Shown here: piece after piece, positions 1-8,796 of the stretch
How positions within the stretch are numbered: the stretch's first letter is position 1
How the letters are laid out: each line of letters begins with the position of its first letter
Assembly: GCF_900100535.1 (NCBI RefSeq)
Contig: NZ_FNDG01000003.1
Span: 186,001-250,000 of the forward strand
Direction: 5' to 3'
DNA: 64,000 bases
Source of the DNA: Phytopseudomonas flavescens
Lineage (GTDB): Bacteria > Pseudomonadota > Gammaproteobacteria > Pseudomonadales > Pseudomonadaceae
Made by a program: the position numbers and the translations under genes
The notes under the pieces: generated by a model
The model's database searches: none
Seen by the model: the letters and a program-made list of their open reading frames with translations, nothing else
What the model was told of the DNA's origin: nothing

Positions 1-1
1 C

Positions 2-532
2 GGCGAGCAGGTCGCCGAGACCTGGCGACTGCACCGCCGCGACACCCGCAGCCAGGCCCGTCAGCGCAGCCTGGCGATGCTCGAGGCCGTGCAGATCCGC
101 GACCCGCAACGGGTCTACGAGCTGTACCCGCACCAGCTGTCGGGGGGCATGGGCCAACGCATCATGATCGCCATGATGCTGATCACCGAACCGCAGTTGA
201 TCATCGCCGACGAACCGACCTCGGCACTCGACGTGACCGTGCGCCGTCAGTTCCTCAGCGTGCTCGATGAGCTGCTGGCGCGCCAGGGCTCCAGCCTGCT
301 GCTGATCAGCCATGATCTGGATCTGGTCGCCGGGTTCTGCGACCGCATCCTGGTCATGTATGCCGGCCGCATCGTCGAGCAACTGGCCGCTCGCGACCTG
401 CACCTGGCCCGGCACCCTTACACCCGCGCCCTGCTGGCCAGCCGCCCCGACCTGCAAAACCCGCAGGACTGGCTGGCGGTCGCGCAGCGTACGCCAGACT
501 GGTCACGGCCACTCGAGGAGCTCGAAGCATGA
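2..532 (+). CDS. ABC transporter ATP-binding protein, OppD/NikD-like (5' end missing)
   Basis: This is the C-terminal part of an ATPase for a peptide/nickel/metallophore-type ABC importer; the reading frame is open from base 2, so the start and the Walker A motif lie upstream of the window. Visible are the LSGGMGQR signature (positions about 140-163), the Walker B stretch [11 protein letters not shown] and the SHDL switch histidine. The tail after the H-loop is short, with only a trace of the oligopeptide-type C-terminal extension (HPYTRALL), as in NikD or CntD rather than full-length OppD. It overlaps the next ATPase by 4 bases (ATGA), so the two are translationally coupled. The substrate cannot be read from the ATPase. 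Confidence 0.9.
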   Translation, partial: GEQVAETWRLHRRDTRSQARQRSLAMLEAVQIRDPQRVYELYPHQLSGGMGQRIMIAMMLITEPQLIIADEPTSALDVTVRRQFLSVLDELLARQGSSLLLISHDLDLVAGFCDRILVMYAGRIVEQLAARDLHLARHPYTRALLASRPDLQNPQDWLAVAQRTPDWSRPLEELEA

Positions 533-1263
533 GCCTGCTGCTTGAGGTAAGCGATCTGGTGATCGACTACGCGGGCCACCGGGTCGTCAAGGGTATCTCC
601 CTGCACATCGAGCGTGGCGGCGCCTACGGTCTGATCGGCGAATCGGGCTGCGGCAAGTCCAGCGTATTGCGCGCCCTGGCCGGGCTGGTGCGCTACCGGG
701 GCCAGGCACGCCTGGCGGGTAGGGAGCTGCAGGGTACGCCACGGGGCATCCTCGCCAGGCGCCTGCAGATGGTGTTTCAGGATCCCTATGCGTCGCTGCA
801 CCCGCGCAAGACCGTCGAACAGGTGTTGCGCGAACCGCTGCACATCCACCGCCTCGATGGCGGCGAGCGTCGCCTGCTGGACATGCTCGACGAGGTAGGC
901 CTGTCCCGTGACCTGCGCTTTCGCTATCCCCACGAACTCTCCGGTGGCCAACGCCAGCGCGTGGCGATCGCCCGGGCACTGATCCTCGAACCCGACCTGC
1001 TGCTGCTCGACGAGCCCACCTCGGCACTGGACGTTTCGGTGCAGGCGGAAATCCTCAACCTGCTCAAGCGCCTGCAGCGCGATCGCAACCTCGCCTACCT
1101 GCTGGTCAGTCATGACCTGGCCGTGGTCGCCCACCTCTGCAATGACCTCGGCCTGATGCAGGGCGGGCAGATTCTCGAATCGCTCAACGCCGAGCAGATC
1201 CGCCATAGCCAGGCCGAGACACCCTACGGCCAGACGTTCCTGGCAGCCAGCCAGGCTTTCTGA
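529..1263 (+). CDS. ABC transporter ATP-binding protein, OppF/NikE-like
   Basis: Second ATPase of the same importer, 244 residues. Walker A is at residues 37-44 (GESGCGKS), followed by a Q-loop FQDPYASLHP, the LSGGQRQR signature, Walker [13 protein letters not shown] and SHDLAVV. At 244 residues it lacks the long C-terminal region of OppF/DppF (usually 320 or more) and matches the size of NikE or CntF, which serve nickel or opine-metallophore uptake. It is the last gene of its operon and ends 89 bases before zur. In other pseudomonads znuA usually lies on this side of zur, so a metal-related substrate is a reasonable inference, but not proven. Confidence 0.88.
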   Translation: MSLLLEVSDLVIDYAGHRVVKGISLHIERGGAYGLIGESGCGKSSVLRALAGLVRYRGQARLAGRELQGTPRGILARRLQMVFQDPYASLHPRKTVEQVLREPLHIHRLDGGERRLLDMLDEVGLSRDLRFRYPHELSGGQRQRVAIARALILEPDLLLLDEPTSALDVSVQAEILNLLKRLQRDRNLAYLLVSHDLAVVAHLCNDLGLMQGGQILESLNAEQIRHSQAETPYGQTFLAASQAF

Positions 1264-1315
1264 TCGCCGCCGGGCGACTGCCAGCCGCATTCATTTGCCG
1301 CGCGATGGCCGATGC

Positions 1316-1328
1316 GTAATAGAATAAC
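1316..1328 (+). promoter_or_regulatory. Putative Zur box upstream of zur-znuCB
   Basis: The sequence GTAATAGAATAAC is close to the core of gamma-proteobacterial Zur boxes (GTTATA-N-TATAAC): I count 11 of 13 matches to GTTATAGTATAAC. With one more base on each side it forms an imperfect palindrome (CGT-N-AT...AT-N-ACG). It lies 24 bases before the zur start codon, where it would overlap the promoter and allow autoregulation of the zur-znuCB operon by zinc. Confidence 0.5.
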
Positions 1329-1352
1329 GTCCTACGCTTCGAGGCCCTTGCC

Positions 1353-1853
1353 ATGTACAAACCCGTCAGCGTCGTGCCGCCCCTGGCATCGCGCCCCCAT
1401 GACCACTCCCATTGCGTCAGCCATGCGCTGGCCGAAGCCGAGGCCATCTGCGCTCGTCAGGGCCTGCGCCTGACCGCCCTGCGCAAGCGCGTGCTGGAGC
1501 TGGTCTGGGCCAGCCACAAGCCGCTGGGCGCCTACGACATTCTTGGCGTGCTCAGCGAGGCAGACGGCCGCCGCGCCGCGCCGCCGACCGTTTACCGCGC
1601 CCTGGATTTCCTCCTCGAAAATGGCCTGGTGCACCGCATCGCCTCACTCAACGCCTTCGTCGGCTGCAGCCACCCGGCACACGCCCACCAGAGCCAGTTT
1701 CTGATCTGCCGCAATTGCCACGCCGCCGTCGAGCTGGAGCAGACAGCGATCAGTGACGCCATCGTCAGCGGCGCCAAGGGTGTTGGCTTCAACGTGGAAA
1801 GCCAGACCGTGGAAGTCGTCGGCCTGTGCGCAGGCTGCCAAGGCAGCAAATGA
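1353..1853 (+). CDS. zur: Zinc uptake regulator Zur (Fur family)
   Basis: Fur-family repressor of 166 residues that with zinc bound shuts off zinc import; called np20 or zur in pseudomonads. The N-terminal winged helix covers residues about 25-95 (with [17 protein letters not shown]). The dimerisation part carries two CxxC pairs, Cys119/Cys122 and Cys159/Cys162, forming the structural zinc site, and a His-rich stretch (SHPAHAHQ). The start is the only ATG that keeps the whole N-terminus; its ribosome site is weak. Its stop overlaps the znuC start (ATGA). The order zur-znuC-znuB matches P. aeruginosa, but there znuA lies divergently next to zur and here it does not. Confidence 0.95.
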   Translation: MYKPVSVVPPLASRPHDHSHCVSHALAEAEAICARQGLRLTALRKRVLELVWASHKPLGAYDILGVLSEADGRRAAPPTVYRALDFLLENGLVHRIASLNAFVGCSHPAHAHQSQFLICRNCHAAVELEQTAISDAIVSGAKGVGFNVESQTVEVVGLCAGCQGSK

Positions 1854-2653
1854 GCGACACGCTGATTCGCCTCGAAGGCGTGACTGTCGGTTTCTCCGGG
1901 CAGGCGGTGCTCGATAACGTCGAGCTGACCATCAGACCCGGCGAGATCGTCACCCTGATCGGCCCCAACGGCGCCGGCAAGACCACCCTGGTGCGTGCGG
2001 TACTCGGCCTGCTCAAGCCGGACAGCGGCAGCGTCTGGCGCAAGCCCAGGCTGCGCATCGGCTACATGCCGCAGAAACTGCACGTCGACCCGACCTTGCC
2101 GCTCAGCGTACTGCGCTTTCTACGCCTGGTTCCCGGCGTAGACCGCGCCCGCGCCCAGGCGGCGCTGGCGGAGGTGGGTGCCAGCCAGGTGCTGGACAGC
2201 CCGCTGCAGGGCATCTCCGGTGGCGAACTGCAGCGCGTGCTGCTGGCCCGCGCCTTGCTGCGCGAGCCGCAGTTGCTGGTCCTCGACGAGCCGGTACAGG
2301 GCGTCGACGTGGCCGGCCAGGCCGAGCTGTACCGGCTGATCACCCGCCTGCGCGACCGCCATGGCTGCGGCGTGCTGATGGTCTCCCACGACCTGCACCT
2401 GGTGATGAGCACCACCGATCAGGTGGTATGCCTGAACCGCCACGTATGCTGTTCGGGCCACCCGGAGCAGGTCAGTTTCGATCCGGCCTTCGTCGAGCTG
2501 TTCGGCCGCGATGCCCAGAGCCTGGCCGTCTATCACCACCACCACGACCATGAACACGACCTGCATGGCAGCGTGGTCAGCGACGAACCCGGCCTGACCA
2601 TCAACGGCCCGGTTCGCCCCCACGTACATGGAGATGGCTGCAAGCATGGCTGA
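1850..2653 (+). CDS. znuC: Zinc ABC transporter ATP-binding protein ZnuC
   Basis: ATPase of the high-affinity zinc importer, 267 residues. Walker A GPNGAGKT is at 38-45, the signature reads ISGGELQR, and Walker B is LLVLDEP followed by SHDLHLVM. The C-terminus has a histidine-rich tail ([10 protein letters not shown] around residue 230 and [10 protein letters not shown] at the end), typical of ZnuC and possibly a metal buffer or sensor. The ATG at 1850 is chosen over an upstream in-frame ATG at 1826, because it overlaps the zur stop and gives the family N-terminus MSDTLIRL. Confidence 0.96.
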   Translation: MSDTLIRLEGVTVGFSGQAVLDNVELTIRPGEIVTLIGPNGAGKTTLVRAVLGLLKPDSGSVWRKPRLRIGYMPQKLHVDPTLPLSVLRFLRLVPGVDRARAQAALAEVGASQVLDSPLQGISGGELQRVLLARALLREPQLLVLDEPVQGVDVAGQAELYRLITRLRDRHGCGVLMVSHDLHLVMSTTDQVVCLNRHVCCSGHPEQVSFDPAFVELFGRDAQSLAVYHHHHDHEHDLHGSVVSDEPGLTINGPVRPHVHGDGCKHG

Positions 2654-3434
2654 TTTTCTGCTCAACGCCCTGCTCGCCGGCCTCGCTCTGGCGCTGGTCG
2701 CCGGCCCACTGGGCTCCTTCGTGGTATGGCGGCGCATGGCCTATTTCGGCGACACCTTGTCCCATGCCGCGCTGCTCGGTGTGGCCCTGGGGCTGATGCT
2801 GGACGTCAACCCGACCTTCGCGGTGACCGTCGGCTGCGTGTTGCTGGCGATCCTGCTGGTTACCCTGCAGACCCGCCAGCCGCTGGCCAGCGATACGCTG
2901 CTCGGCATCCTCGCCCACAGCACGCTGTCACTGGGCCTGGTGGTGCTGAGTTTCATGCGCGATGTGCGCATCGACCTGATGGGCTACCTGTTCGGCGACC
3001 TGCTCGCCGTCGGCACCACCGACCTGGTCTGGATTCTGGCCGGCAGCGCCCTGGTGCTGATCCTGCTGGTGCTGATGTGGCGCCCGCTGTTGGCGATCAC
3101 CGTGCACGAGGAACTGGCCAGGGTCGAAGGCCTGCCCGTGGCGGCGATCCGCCTCGGCCTGATGCTGCTCATCGCCATCGTCATCGCCGTGGCGATGAAG
3201 ATCGTCGGCGTGCTGTTGATCACCTCGCTGCTGATCATCCCCGCTGCCGCTGCCCAGCGGCACGCACGCACGCCGGAGCAGATGGCCTGCGGTGCCAGCC
3301 TGCTGGGTATCGTCGCGGTGTGCAGTGGCCTCAGCCTGTCCTGGTTGCAGGACACCCCGGCCGGCCCGTCCATCGTGGTCTCGGCGGCCAGCCTGTTCCT
3401 GCTCAGTTTCCTGCTGCCACGCCGCAGGGCCTGA
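2646..3434 (+). CDS. znuB: Zinc ABC transporter permease ZnuB
   Basis: Integral membrane permease of the zinc importer, 262 residues, ABC-3 family, with about seven to eight hydrophobic helices. It begins [17 protein letters not shown] and carries the family stretch [20 protein letters not shown]. The ATG at 2646 overlaps the end of znuC by 8 bases and gives the conserved start; two in-frame ATGs at 2628 and 2634 would only add residues not found in relatives. It works with ZnuC; the periplasmic binding protein ZnuA must be encoded outside this window. Confidence 0.95.
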   Translation: MADFLLNALLAGLALALVAGPLGSFVVWRRMAYFGDTLSHAALLGVALGLMLDVNPTFAVTVGCVLLAILLVTLQTRQPLASDTLLGILAHSTLSLGLVVLSFMRDVRIDLMGYLFGDLLAVGTTDLVWILAGSALVLILLVLMWRPLLAITVHEELARVEGLPVAAIRLGLMLLIAIVIAVAMKIVGVLLITSLLIIPAAAAQRHARTPEQMACGASLLGIVAVCSGLSLSWLQDTPAGPSIVVSAASLFLLSFLLPRRRA

Positions 3435-3508
3435 GTTGCAGAATTTGGTCAGCGCATGAGCCAGCGTGTAGAATTGCATGTTTTTTGCACAAACCGAGAC
3501 TCGCAGCC

Positions 3509-4336
3509 ATGACTTCGTTCCCCCTACGCAGCGCCGCCCTGGCCGCACTGGTTTTGCTGATGGCCGGCTGCCAGAGCCGCCAGCAAGCAGAACCGGCCCC
3601 CGCCCCGGCAGCCGTGGCGGTTGCGCCAAGTGCCCAGCAACAGTTCGACGCCGATCTTGCCGGCGGCCGGCTGGCCGAGGCCAAGACCCAGTTCGAGGCG
3701 CTGCGCCAGGACGGCGACCCCGCCGCGGTGTTGCACGCTCAACGGCGCCTGTCCGAAGCCTATTTGCAGGAAGGTCAGAAAGCCCTGGAAAGCGGCGATC
3801 TCGACAAGGCCGCCAAATCCCTGGGGCACGCGCGCAACCTGATGCCCAAGGCCCCGGCGCTGACCACCGGCCTGGATGGCGCCATCGGCAAGGCCCGTGA
3901 AGCCGAGTTGAGCGCTGTCGAGCAGGCACGCCAGGCCGGAGAACAGGCCCAGGCCGCACGTCAGGAACAGTTGCGCCTGCTGCGCCAGGCCGCCGAGGCA
4001 CAGGCCGCGGCAACCCGTACCGCCGACGACACGCCAGGCCAGGACATTGCCCAACTGATCGACCCGACCGCCAAGCGCAGCGAAGTCAGCCTGTCGATGC
4101 TCGACAGCCGTGACGAGGCGGCCTTGTTCGAACGCTTGGATGCGGTAGCCGCGGATGTGGTGAGTTTCGACCGCAGTGTGCATATCCAGGTGCGCAGCGC
4201 CGAGGACCTGCGCCGCGTCACCGGGCTGCTCGAAGCACGGGTGATGAAACGCGACCCGACCTTCAAACTGATCCTCAGCCATGCAGTGAAACCCGTTCAG
4301 GTGCCCCGCCTGGTACTGCGCTCGCGCAATCGGTAA
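3509..4336 (+). CDS. Putative outer-membrane lipoprotein between znuB and metN
   Basis: A 275-residue protein with a lipoprotein signal peptide: hydrophobic segment then the lipobox LMAGC with Cys21. A Pro/Ala-rich linker follows, then a helical region (about residues 45-165) with TPR-like spacing (AEAKTQFEALRQ, EAYLQEGQKALESGDLDKAAKSL) and a Gln/Ala-rich coiled coil, then a C-terminal globular part. P. aeruginosa has a hypothetical protein of the same type between znuB and metN (PA5502). Its function is unknown. The 74-base gap after znuB has no terminator, so it may be read with the zinc operon. Confidence 0.8.
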   Translation: MTSFPLRSAALAALVLLMAGCQSRQQAEPAPAPAAVAVAPSAQQQFDADLAGGRLAEAKTQFEALRQDGDPAAVLHAQRRLSEAYLQEGQKALESGDLDKAAKSLGHARNLMPKAPALTTGLDGAIGKAREAELSAVEQARQAGEQAQAARQEQLRLLRQAAEAQAAATRTADDTPGQDIAQLIDPTAKRSEVSLSMLDSRDEAALFERLDAVAADVVSFDRSVHIQVRSAEDLRRVTGLLEARVMKRDPTFKLILSHAVKPVQVPRLVLRSRNR

Positions 4337-4669
4337 TTGAATGGAACCCCGCCTCGGGCGGCGTAAATAGACCATATTTTTTGGTTATTAACATAGGTCT
4401 ACAAATATTTTTGAGGCCTAAAGGGCGCCGGGTAAACTCCGCCATGCGCTGAACGCGCGAGCGGGGCAGCCAGTGCAGGGCCGATGGCACCCCGGCCGAC
4501 ACCTGGCGCAGCGAAACACCTGCACATGAGCATTTCCATGGGGCGCCTGGCCTGGACTGGCACACCCACCGTTTTCAACGTCGCGATGGCAACAGCGGAG
4601 TTTCCAGCGGTTTGCCAGCGCTCTTTTCATGCCCACCCGGCAAAACAACGAACCCAAAAGGTTTAATGC
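4337..4669 (+). other. Intergenic leader upstream of metN
   Basis: A 333-base gap. A small GC hairpin (CCGCC-tcg-GGCGG) just after the lipoprotein stop lacks a T run. AT-rich sequence at about 4370-4415 is the likely place for the metN promoter. I see no known riboswitch fold. A 60-codon ORF at 4484-4666 has no family features and is not called. The metN ribosome site AAAAGG is at 4656-4661. Confidence 0.5.
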
Positions 4670-5674
4670 GTGATCGACTTCCATCAGGTTCACAAGGCGT
4701 ACCGCGTCAGTGGCCGCGATATCACCGCCCTGCAACCCTGCGATTTGCACATCGAGCGCGGCGAAGTTTTCGGCATCATCGGCCATTCCGGCGCGGGTAA
4801 AAGCACCCTGCTGCGCCTGATCAACCGCCTCGAAGAGCCTTCCGGCGGCCGTATCGATATCGATGGCGTGGAGGTGACCGCTCTCGCCGCCGATGGCCTG
4901 CGCACGTTCCGCCAGCAGGTCGGCATGATCTTCCAGCATTTCAACCTGCTGTCATCCAAGACCGTCGCCGCCAACGTCGGCATGCCCTTGAAGCTGGCTG
5001 GCGTGGCAAACGCGGAGATCGAGCAGCGCGTCGCCGCCCTGCTCGCGCGCGTCGGCCTCCAGGATCACGCCGACAAGTACCCGGCTCAGTTGTCCGGTGG
5101 GCAGAAACAGCGCGTGGGCATCGCCCGGGCGCTGGCCACCCGACCAAAGATCCTGCTCTGCGACGAAGCCACCAGCGCCCTCGACCCGCAAACCACCGCG
5201 TCGGTGTTGCAGTTGCTGGCCGAAATCAACCGCGAGCTGGGCCTGACCATCGTCCTGATCACCCATGAGATGGACGTGATTCGCCGCGTCTGCGACCGCG
5301 TGGCGGTCATGGATGCCGGCGTGATCGTCGAACAGGGCGCCGTCGCTGACGTTTTCCTGCACCCACAGCACGCCACCACCAGGCGTTTCGTCCAGGAGGC
5401 CGAACAGGTCGATGAAGACGAACAGCGCGACAACTTCGCCCATGCTCAGGGCCGCATCCTGCGCCTGACCTTCCAGGGGGACTCCACCTATTCGCCGATC
5501 CTCGGCCAGGTCGCCCGGGAAACCGGCATCGACTACAGCATCCTCGCCGGGCGTATCGACCGCATCAAGGACACGCCCTACGGCCAGCTGACCCTGGCAC
5601 TGAGCGGCGGCGACATCGACGCGGCCCTGGCCCGCTTCGAAGCGGCCGACGTGCACCTGGAGGTTCTGCGCTGA
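4670..5674 (+). CDS. metN: D-/L-methionine ABC transporter ATP-binding protein MetN
   Basis: ATPase of the methionine importer MetNIQ, 334 residues. Walker A GHSGAGKS lies at 38-45, then the Q-loop [12 protein letters not shown], the [15 protein letters not shown] signature, Walker [14 protein letters not shown] and THEMDVI. Residues from about 265 on form the C-terminal regulatory NIL (ACT-like) domain that binds methionine and inhibits transport in this family. The start is GTG at 4670, with AAAAGG 8 bases upstream; the ATG at 4666 is out of frame. It overlaps metI by one base. Confidence 0.95.
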   Translation: MIDFHQVHKAYRVSGRDITALQPCDLHIERGEVFGIIGHSGAGKSTLLRLINRLEEPSGGRIDIDGVEVTALAADGLRTFRQQVGMIFQHFNLLSSKTVAANVGMPLKLAGVANAEIEQRVAALLARVGLQDHADKYPAQLSGGQKQRVGIARALATRPKILLCDEATSALDPQTTASVLQLLAEINRELGLTIVLITHEMDVIRRVCDRVAVMDAGVIVEQGAVADVFLHPQHATTRRFVQEAEQVDEDEQRDNFAHAQGRILRLTFQGDSTYSPILGQVARETGIDYSILAGRIDRIKDTPYGQLTLALSGGDIDAALARFEAADVHLEVLR

Positions 5675-6339
5675 TGGAAACCCTACTGCCCAACGTCGAC
5701 TGGCTGGAAATCTGGCAGGCCAGCCTCGATACCCTGAACATGCTGGGCGGCTCCATGCTGTTCACCGTGCTGTTCGGGCTGCCACTCGGCGTGCTGCTGT
5801 TCCTCACCGGGCCACGACAGATGTTCGAACAGAAGGCGCTCTACGCGGTGGTCTCGCTGCTGGTGAACATCCTGCGTTCGGTGCCTTTCGTGATCCTGCT
5901 GATCCTGCTGATCCCGGTCACGGTACTGATCACCGGCACCTCGCTGGGGGTTGCGGGCGCCATACCGCCGCTGGTGGTGGGTGCCACGCCATTCTTCGCA
6001 CGCCTGGTGGAGACCGCACTGCGCGAGGTCGATCGCGGCATCATCGAAGCGACCCAGGCGATGGGTGCCAGCACCCGGCAGATCATCTTCAACGCCCTGC
6101 TGCCCGAGGCCCTGCCGGGCATTCTGGCGGCGGTCACCGTCACCGCCATCACCCTGGTGTCCTACACCGCGATGAGCGGCCTGATCGGCGGTGGCGGCCT
6201 GGGCGACCTGGCCGTTCGTTACGGCTACCAGCGTTATCAGCCGGACGTGATGTTCGTGACCGTGGCGCTGCTGGTGGTGCTCGTACAGATCCTGCAAACC
6301 ATCGGCGACCGGCTGGTGGTGCACTTCTCCCGTAAATGA
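5674..6339 (+). CDS. metI: Methionine ABC transporter permease MetI
   Basis: Inner-membrane permease of the methionine importer, 221 residues with about five to six hydrophobic helices. It carries the permease EAA-type motif EATQAMGASTRQIIFNALLPEALPG (split by position, around residues 125-150) and ends in the usual helix before SRK. Its ATG overlaps the TGA of metN. MetQ follows after 63 bases, completing the operon. Confidence 0.95.
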   Translation: METLLPNVDWLEIWQASLDTLNMLGGSMLFTVLFGLPLGVLLFLTGPRQMFEQKALYAVVSLLVNILRSVPFVILLILLIPVTVLITGTSLGVAGAIPPLVVGATPFFARLVETALREVDRGIIEATQAMGASTRQIIFNALLPEALPGILAAVTVTAITLVSYTAMSGLIGGGGLGDLAVRYGYQRYQPDVMFVTVALLVVLVQILQTIGDRLVVHFSRK

Positions 6340-6402
6340 AACAGCTGGACCGGACGACCGGCACTTCGCCGACACGCCGCCTCATCTTCAAGGAGTCAAA
6401 CG

Positions 6403-7179
6403 ATGAAAAAACTGCTTACTGCCCTGGCTGTCGTCGCAGCCTTCTCCAGCGCTGCCCAGGCTGAAACCCTGAGCGTCGCGGCTTCGGCCGTGCCACACGC
6501 CGAGATCCTCGAGTTCGTCAAACCGGCACTGGCCAAAGAAGGCGTGGAACTGGACGTCAAGGTATTCACCGACTACGTGCAGCCCAACGTGCAGGTCGCC
6601 GAGAAGCGCCTGGACGCCAACTTCTTCCAGCACCAGCCCTACCTGGACGAGTTCAACAAGAGCCGTGGCACCACCCTGGTCAGCGTGGGCGGCGTGCACG
6701 TCGAGCCGTTCGGCGCCTACTCCAGCAAGATCAAGGACCTGAAAGATCTGCCACAAGGTGCCAACGTGGTGATCCCCAACGACGCCACCAACGGTGGCCG
6801 TGCCCTGCTGCTGCTGCAGAAAGCCGGGGTGATCACCCTCAAGGACCCGAGCAATATCCTTTCCACCCCGAAAGACATTGCCCAGAACCCGAAAAGCATC
6901 AAGGTACGCGAACTGGAAGCCGCGACCCTGCCGCGGGTGCTCACCCAGGTCGACCTGGCGCTGATCAACACCAACTACGCGCTGGAAGCCAAGCTGAACC
7001 CCACCGAGGACGCCCTGGCCATCGAAGGCAGTGACTCGCCGTACGTCAACATCCTGGTTACCCGTGAGGACAACAAGGACAACGCCGCCGTCCAGAAGCT
7101 GGTCAAGGCCCTGCACAGCGAAGACGTGAAAGCCTTCATTCTGGAGAAATACAAAGGCGCGGTGGTTCCGGCGTTCTGA
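6403..7179 (+). CDS. metQ: Methionine-binding protein MetQ (NlpA family)
   Basis: Periplasmic substrate-binding protein of the methionine importer, 258 residues. It has a Sec signal peptide of about 20 residues ending SSAAQA, and the NlpA-family core with VFTDYVQPNVQV, ANFFQHQPYLDEFN and IPNDATNGGRALLLLQ. There is no lipobox cysteine, so it is predicted to be a soluble periplasmic protein rather than the lipoprotein seen in E. coli. A ribosome site AAGGAG precedes the ATG. A strong terminator follows the gene. Confidence 0.95.
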   Translation: MKKLLTALAVVAAFSSAAQAETLSVAASAVPHAEILEFVKPALAKEGVELDVKVFTDYVQPNVQVAEKRLDANFFQHQPYLDEFNKSRGTTLVSVGGVHVEPFGAYSSKIKDLKDLPQGANVVIPNDATNGGRALLLLQKAGVITLKDPSNILSTPKDIAQNPKSIKVRELEAATLPRVLTQVDLALINTNYALEAKLNPTEDALAIEGSDSPYVNILVTREDNKDNAAVQKLVKALHSEDVKAFILEKYKGAVVPAF

Positions 7180-7208
7180 TCGCCTTACGCCCTCTGCTGC
7201 CGTAGCCG

Positions 7209-7242
7209 ATGCCGCGTAGCCCCACAGCTACGCGGCATTTTT
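7209..7242 (+). terminator. Rho-independent terminator after metQ
   Basis: A 12-bp perfect stem, ATGCCGCGTAGC with GCTACGCGGCAT, a 6-base loop (7221-7226) and a run of five T. It ends the metNIQ transcript. Confidence 0.9.
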
Positions 7243-7371
7243 CGTTGGCATGCCTGACGAGCGGCGCGCCGAAAAGACCGAACGCTTCGCCATGCCGCCA
7301 CTCAATGACTCTGTAGCCGCTGCCCCGTGCCTTGCCCTGGTAGCGACCTGTAACCCGCAGAGGAGTGCACC

Positions 7372-8196
7372 ATGGCCACGTTCACCACCCACGACGGCAC
7401 CGAAATCTATTACAAGGACTGGGGAACCGGTAAACCCATTGTATTCAGCCACGGCTGGCCGCTGGATGCCGACATGTGGGACTACCAGATGCTCCACCTG
7501 GCCTCCCACGGCTACCGTTGCGTGGCCTTCGACCGCCGTGGCTTCGGGCGCTCCAGCCAACCCTGGTCCGGCTACGACTACGACACCTTCGCCGAGGACA
7601 TTCACGAACTCATCGAGCACCTCGACCTGCGCGAAGTGACGCTGGTCGGCTTCTCGATGGGCGGCGGCGACGTGGCCCGCTACATCGGCAAGCAGGGTTC
7701 CGGGCGTGTCGCCGGGCTGGCCCTGCTGGGCGCCGTGACGCCGATCTTCATCAAGACCGACGATCATCCGGAAGGTGTGGAAAAAGGCGTATTCGATGGT
7801 ATTCGCGCCAACCTGCGCGAGGATCGCGCCCAGTTCATCGCCGACTTCAGCGCAACCTTCTATGGCCTGGACAAGGGCCAGGAAGTCTCCGAGGGCGTGC
7901 TTACCCAGACCCTCAACATCGCCCTGCTGGCCTCGCTGAAAGGCACGCTGGACTGCGTGACGGCCTTCTCGGAAACCGACTTCCGCGCCGACCTGGCCAA
8001 GGTCGACGTGCCGACCCTGGTCATTCATGGCGATGCCGACCAGGTGGTGCCGTTCGAAGCCACCGGCAAGCTGGCCGCGGAGCAGATCAAGGGCGCCGTG
8101 CTCAAGGTCTACCCAGGCGCGCCCCATGGCTTCGCGGTGACCCATGCCGATCAGCTCAACGAGGACTTGCTGGCGTTCGTCTCACGCCCGGCGTAA
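7372..8196 (+). CDS. Alpha/beta hydrolase, esterase/non-heme haloperoxidase family
   Basis: A 274-residue alpha/beta-hydrolase close in pattern to the aryl esterases and cofactor-free haloperoxidases (perhydrolases) of pseudomonads. The nucleophile elbow is GFSMGG with Ser95; the acid is in HGDADQ (Asp223) and the base is His252 in PGAPHG. The oxyanion-hole region reads SHGWPLDADMW. No signal peptide, so cytoplasmic. A ribosome site GAGGAG precedes the ATG. The natural substrate cannot be read from the sequence. It stands alone and converges with the GFA-family gene. Confidence 0.88.
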   Translation: MATFTTHDGTEIYYKDWGTGKPIVFSHGWPLDADMWDYQMLHLASHGYRCVAFDRRGFGRSSQPWSGYDYDTFAEDIHELIEHLDLREVTLVGFSMGGGDVARYIGKQGSGRVAGLALLGAVTPIFIKTDDHPEGVEKGVFDGIRANLREDRAQFIADFSATFYGLDKGQEVSEGVLTQTLNIALLASLKGTLDCVTAFSETDFRADLAKVDVPTLVIHGDADQVVPFEATGKLAAEQIKGAVLKVYPGAPHGFAVTHADQLNEDLLAFVSRPA

Positions 8197-8205
8197 TCCG
8201 CAAAG

Positions 8206-8661
8206 CTAGCTGGCGGGTGATCGCTGCGCGACCTCCGTGGCGATGAAGCGCAATACACCCGCCTGTCTCGGCCCTGCCCCGCTAGGGTCATCCTTCGGGT
8301 GGGAAATGCCATCGCTGACCGGTATCTCAGCGAAATCGAACGGGCTGATGCCTTCCAGGCACGCCACGTTGACGCCGTACTGATGGGGATTGGAACGACG
8401 CTGGTGATGGGTATAGATACCGCAGCGCGAGCAGAAGTAGTGCGCTGCACTCCTGGTATTGAATCGGTACACCGTCAGCAACTCTTCACCCTGCAGCACG
8501 CGGAAGTCGGCCAGTTCGGCAGATACCGCGACCGCGCCACGCATCCGGCAATAGGAGCAGGTACAGCGCCGTGCGGTGTGCAAGCCGTCGCTCAGGGTCA
8601 CGTGAAAACGCACCCCGCCACAATGGCAGGTACCGCTGATCTCGCCGATATCCTTGTTCAT
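8206..8661 (-). CDS. GFA-family (CENP-V/GFA domain) zinc protein
   Basis: A 151-residue protein of the GFA family, named after glutathione-dependent formaldehyde-activating enzyme. The zinc ligands are all visible: Cys12 and Cys14 (CHCGGVRF), Cys33, Cys35 and Cys38 (CTCSYC), and Cys77/Cys80 (CSRCG). The ATG at 8661 is chosen because GAGG sits 8 bases before it; in-frame ATGs at 8667 and 8694 are less well placed. Many members are not formaldehyde enzymes, so a catalytic role is uncertain. Confidence 0.85.
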   Translation of the reverse strand: MNKDIGEISGTCHCGGVRFHVTLSDGLHTARRCTCSYCRMRGAVAVSAELADFRVLQGEELLTVYRFNTRSAAHYFCSRCGIYTHHQRRSNPHQYGVNVACLEGISPFDFAEIPVSDGISHPKDDPSGAGPRQAGVLRFIATEVAQRSPAS

Positions 8662-8720
8662 CGCCATGCCCTCGTTGGATCGAGCCCATAGCATAAGCCA
8701 CCCGGCAACCGAGTTGCCTT

Positions 8721-8746
8721 GGCGTCGAGCGAAGCGATACCCGGGA
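8721..8746. repeat. Extragenic repeat related to the 37.9-kb repeats
   Basis: The segment reads, in reverse complement, TCCCGGGTATCGCTTCGCTC followed by GACGCC. Nearly the same string occurs at 37903-37930. It lies between the DUF454 and GFA genes. Confidence 0.6.
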
Positions 8747-8796
8747 GTCTCAAGGTATCGGGGCTGGTCCCGGTTATCGCGGTGCTCAATCGCGAG

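Noticed and set aside
4484..4666. A 60-codon ORF ending just before metN
   Set aside because: No recognisable motif and no good ribosome site; it most likely belongs to the untranslated leader.
4337..4669. A SAM or SAH riboswitch before metN
   Set aside because: The methionine context made it worth a look, but no matching conserved core could be found by eye.
7250..7639. Plus-strand ORF overlapping the start of the hydrolase gene
   Set aside because: It is out of frame with the clear alpha/beta hydrolase and has no family features.
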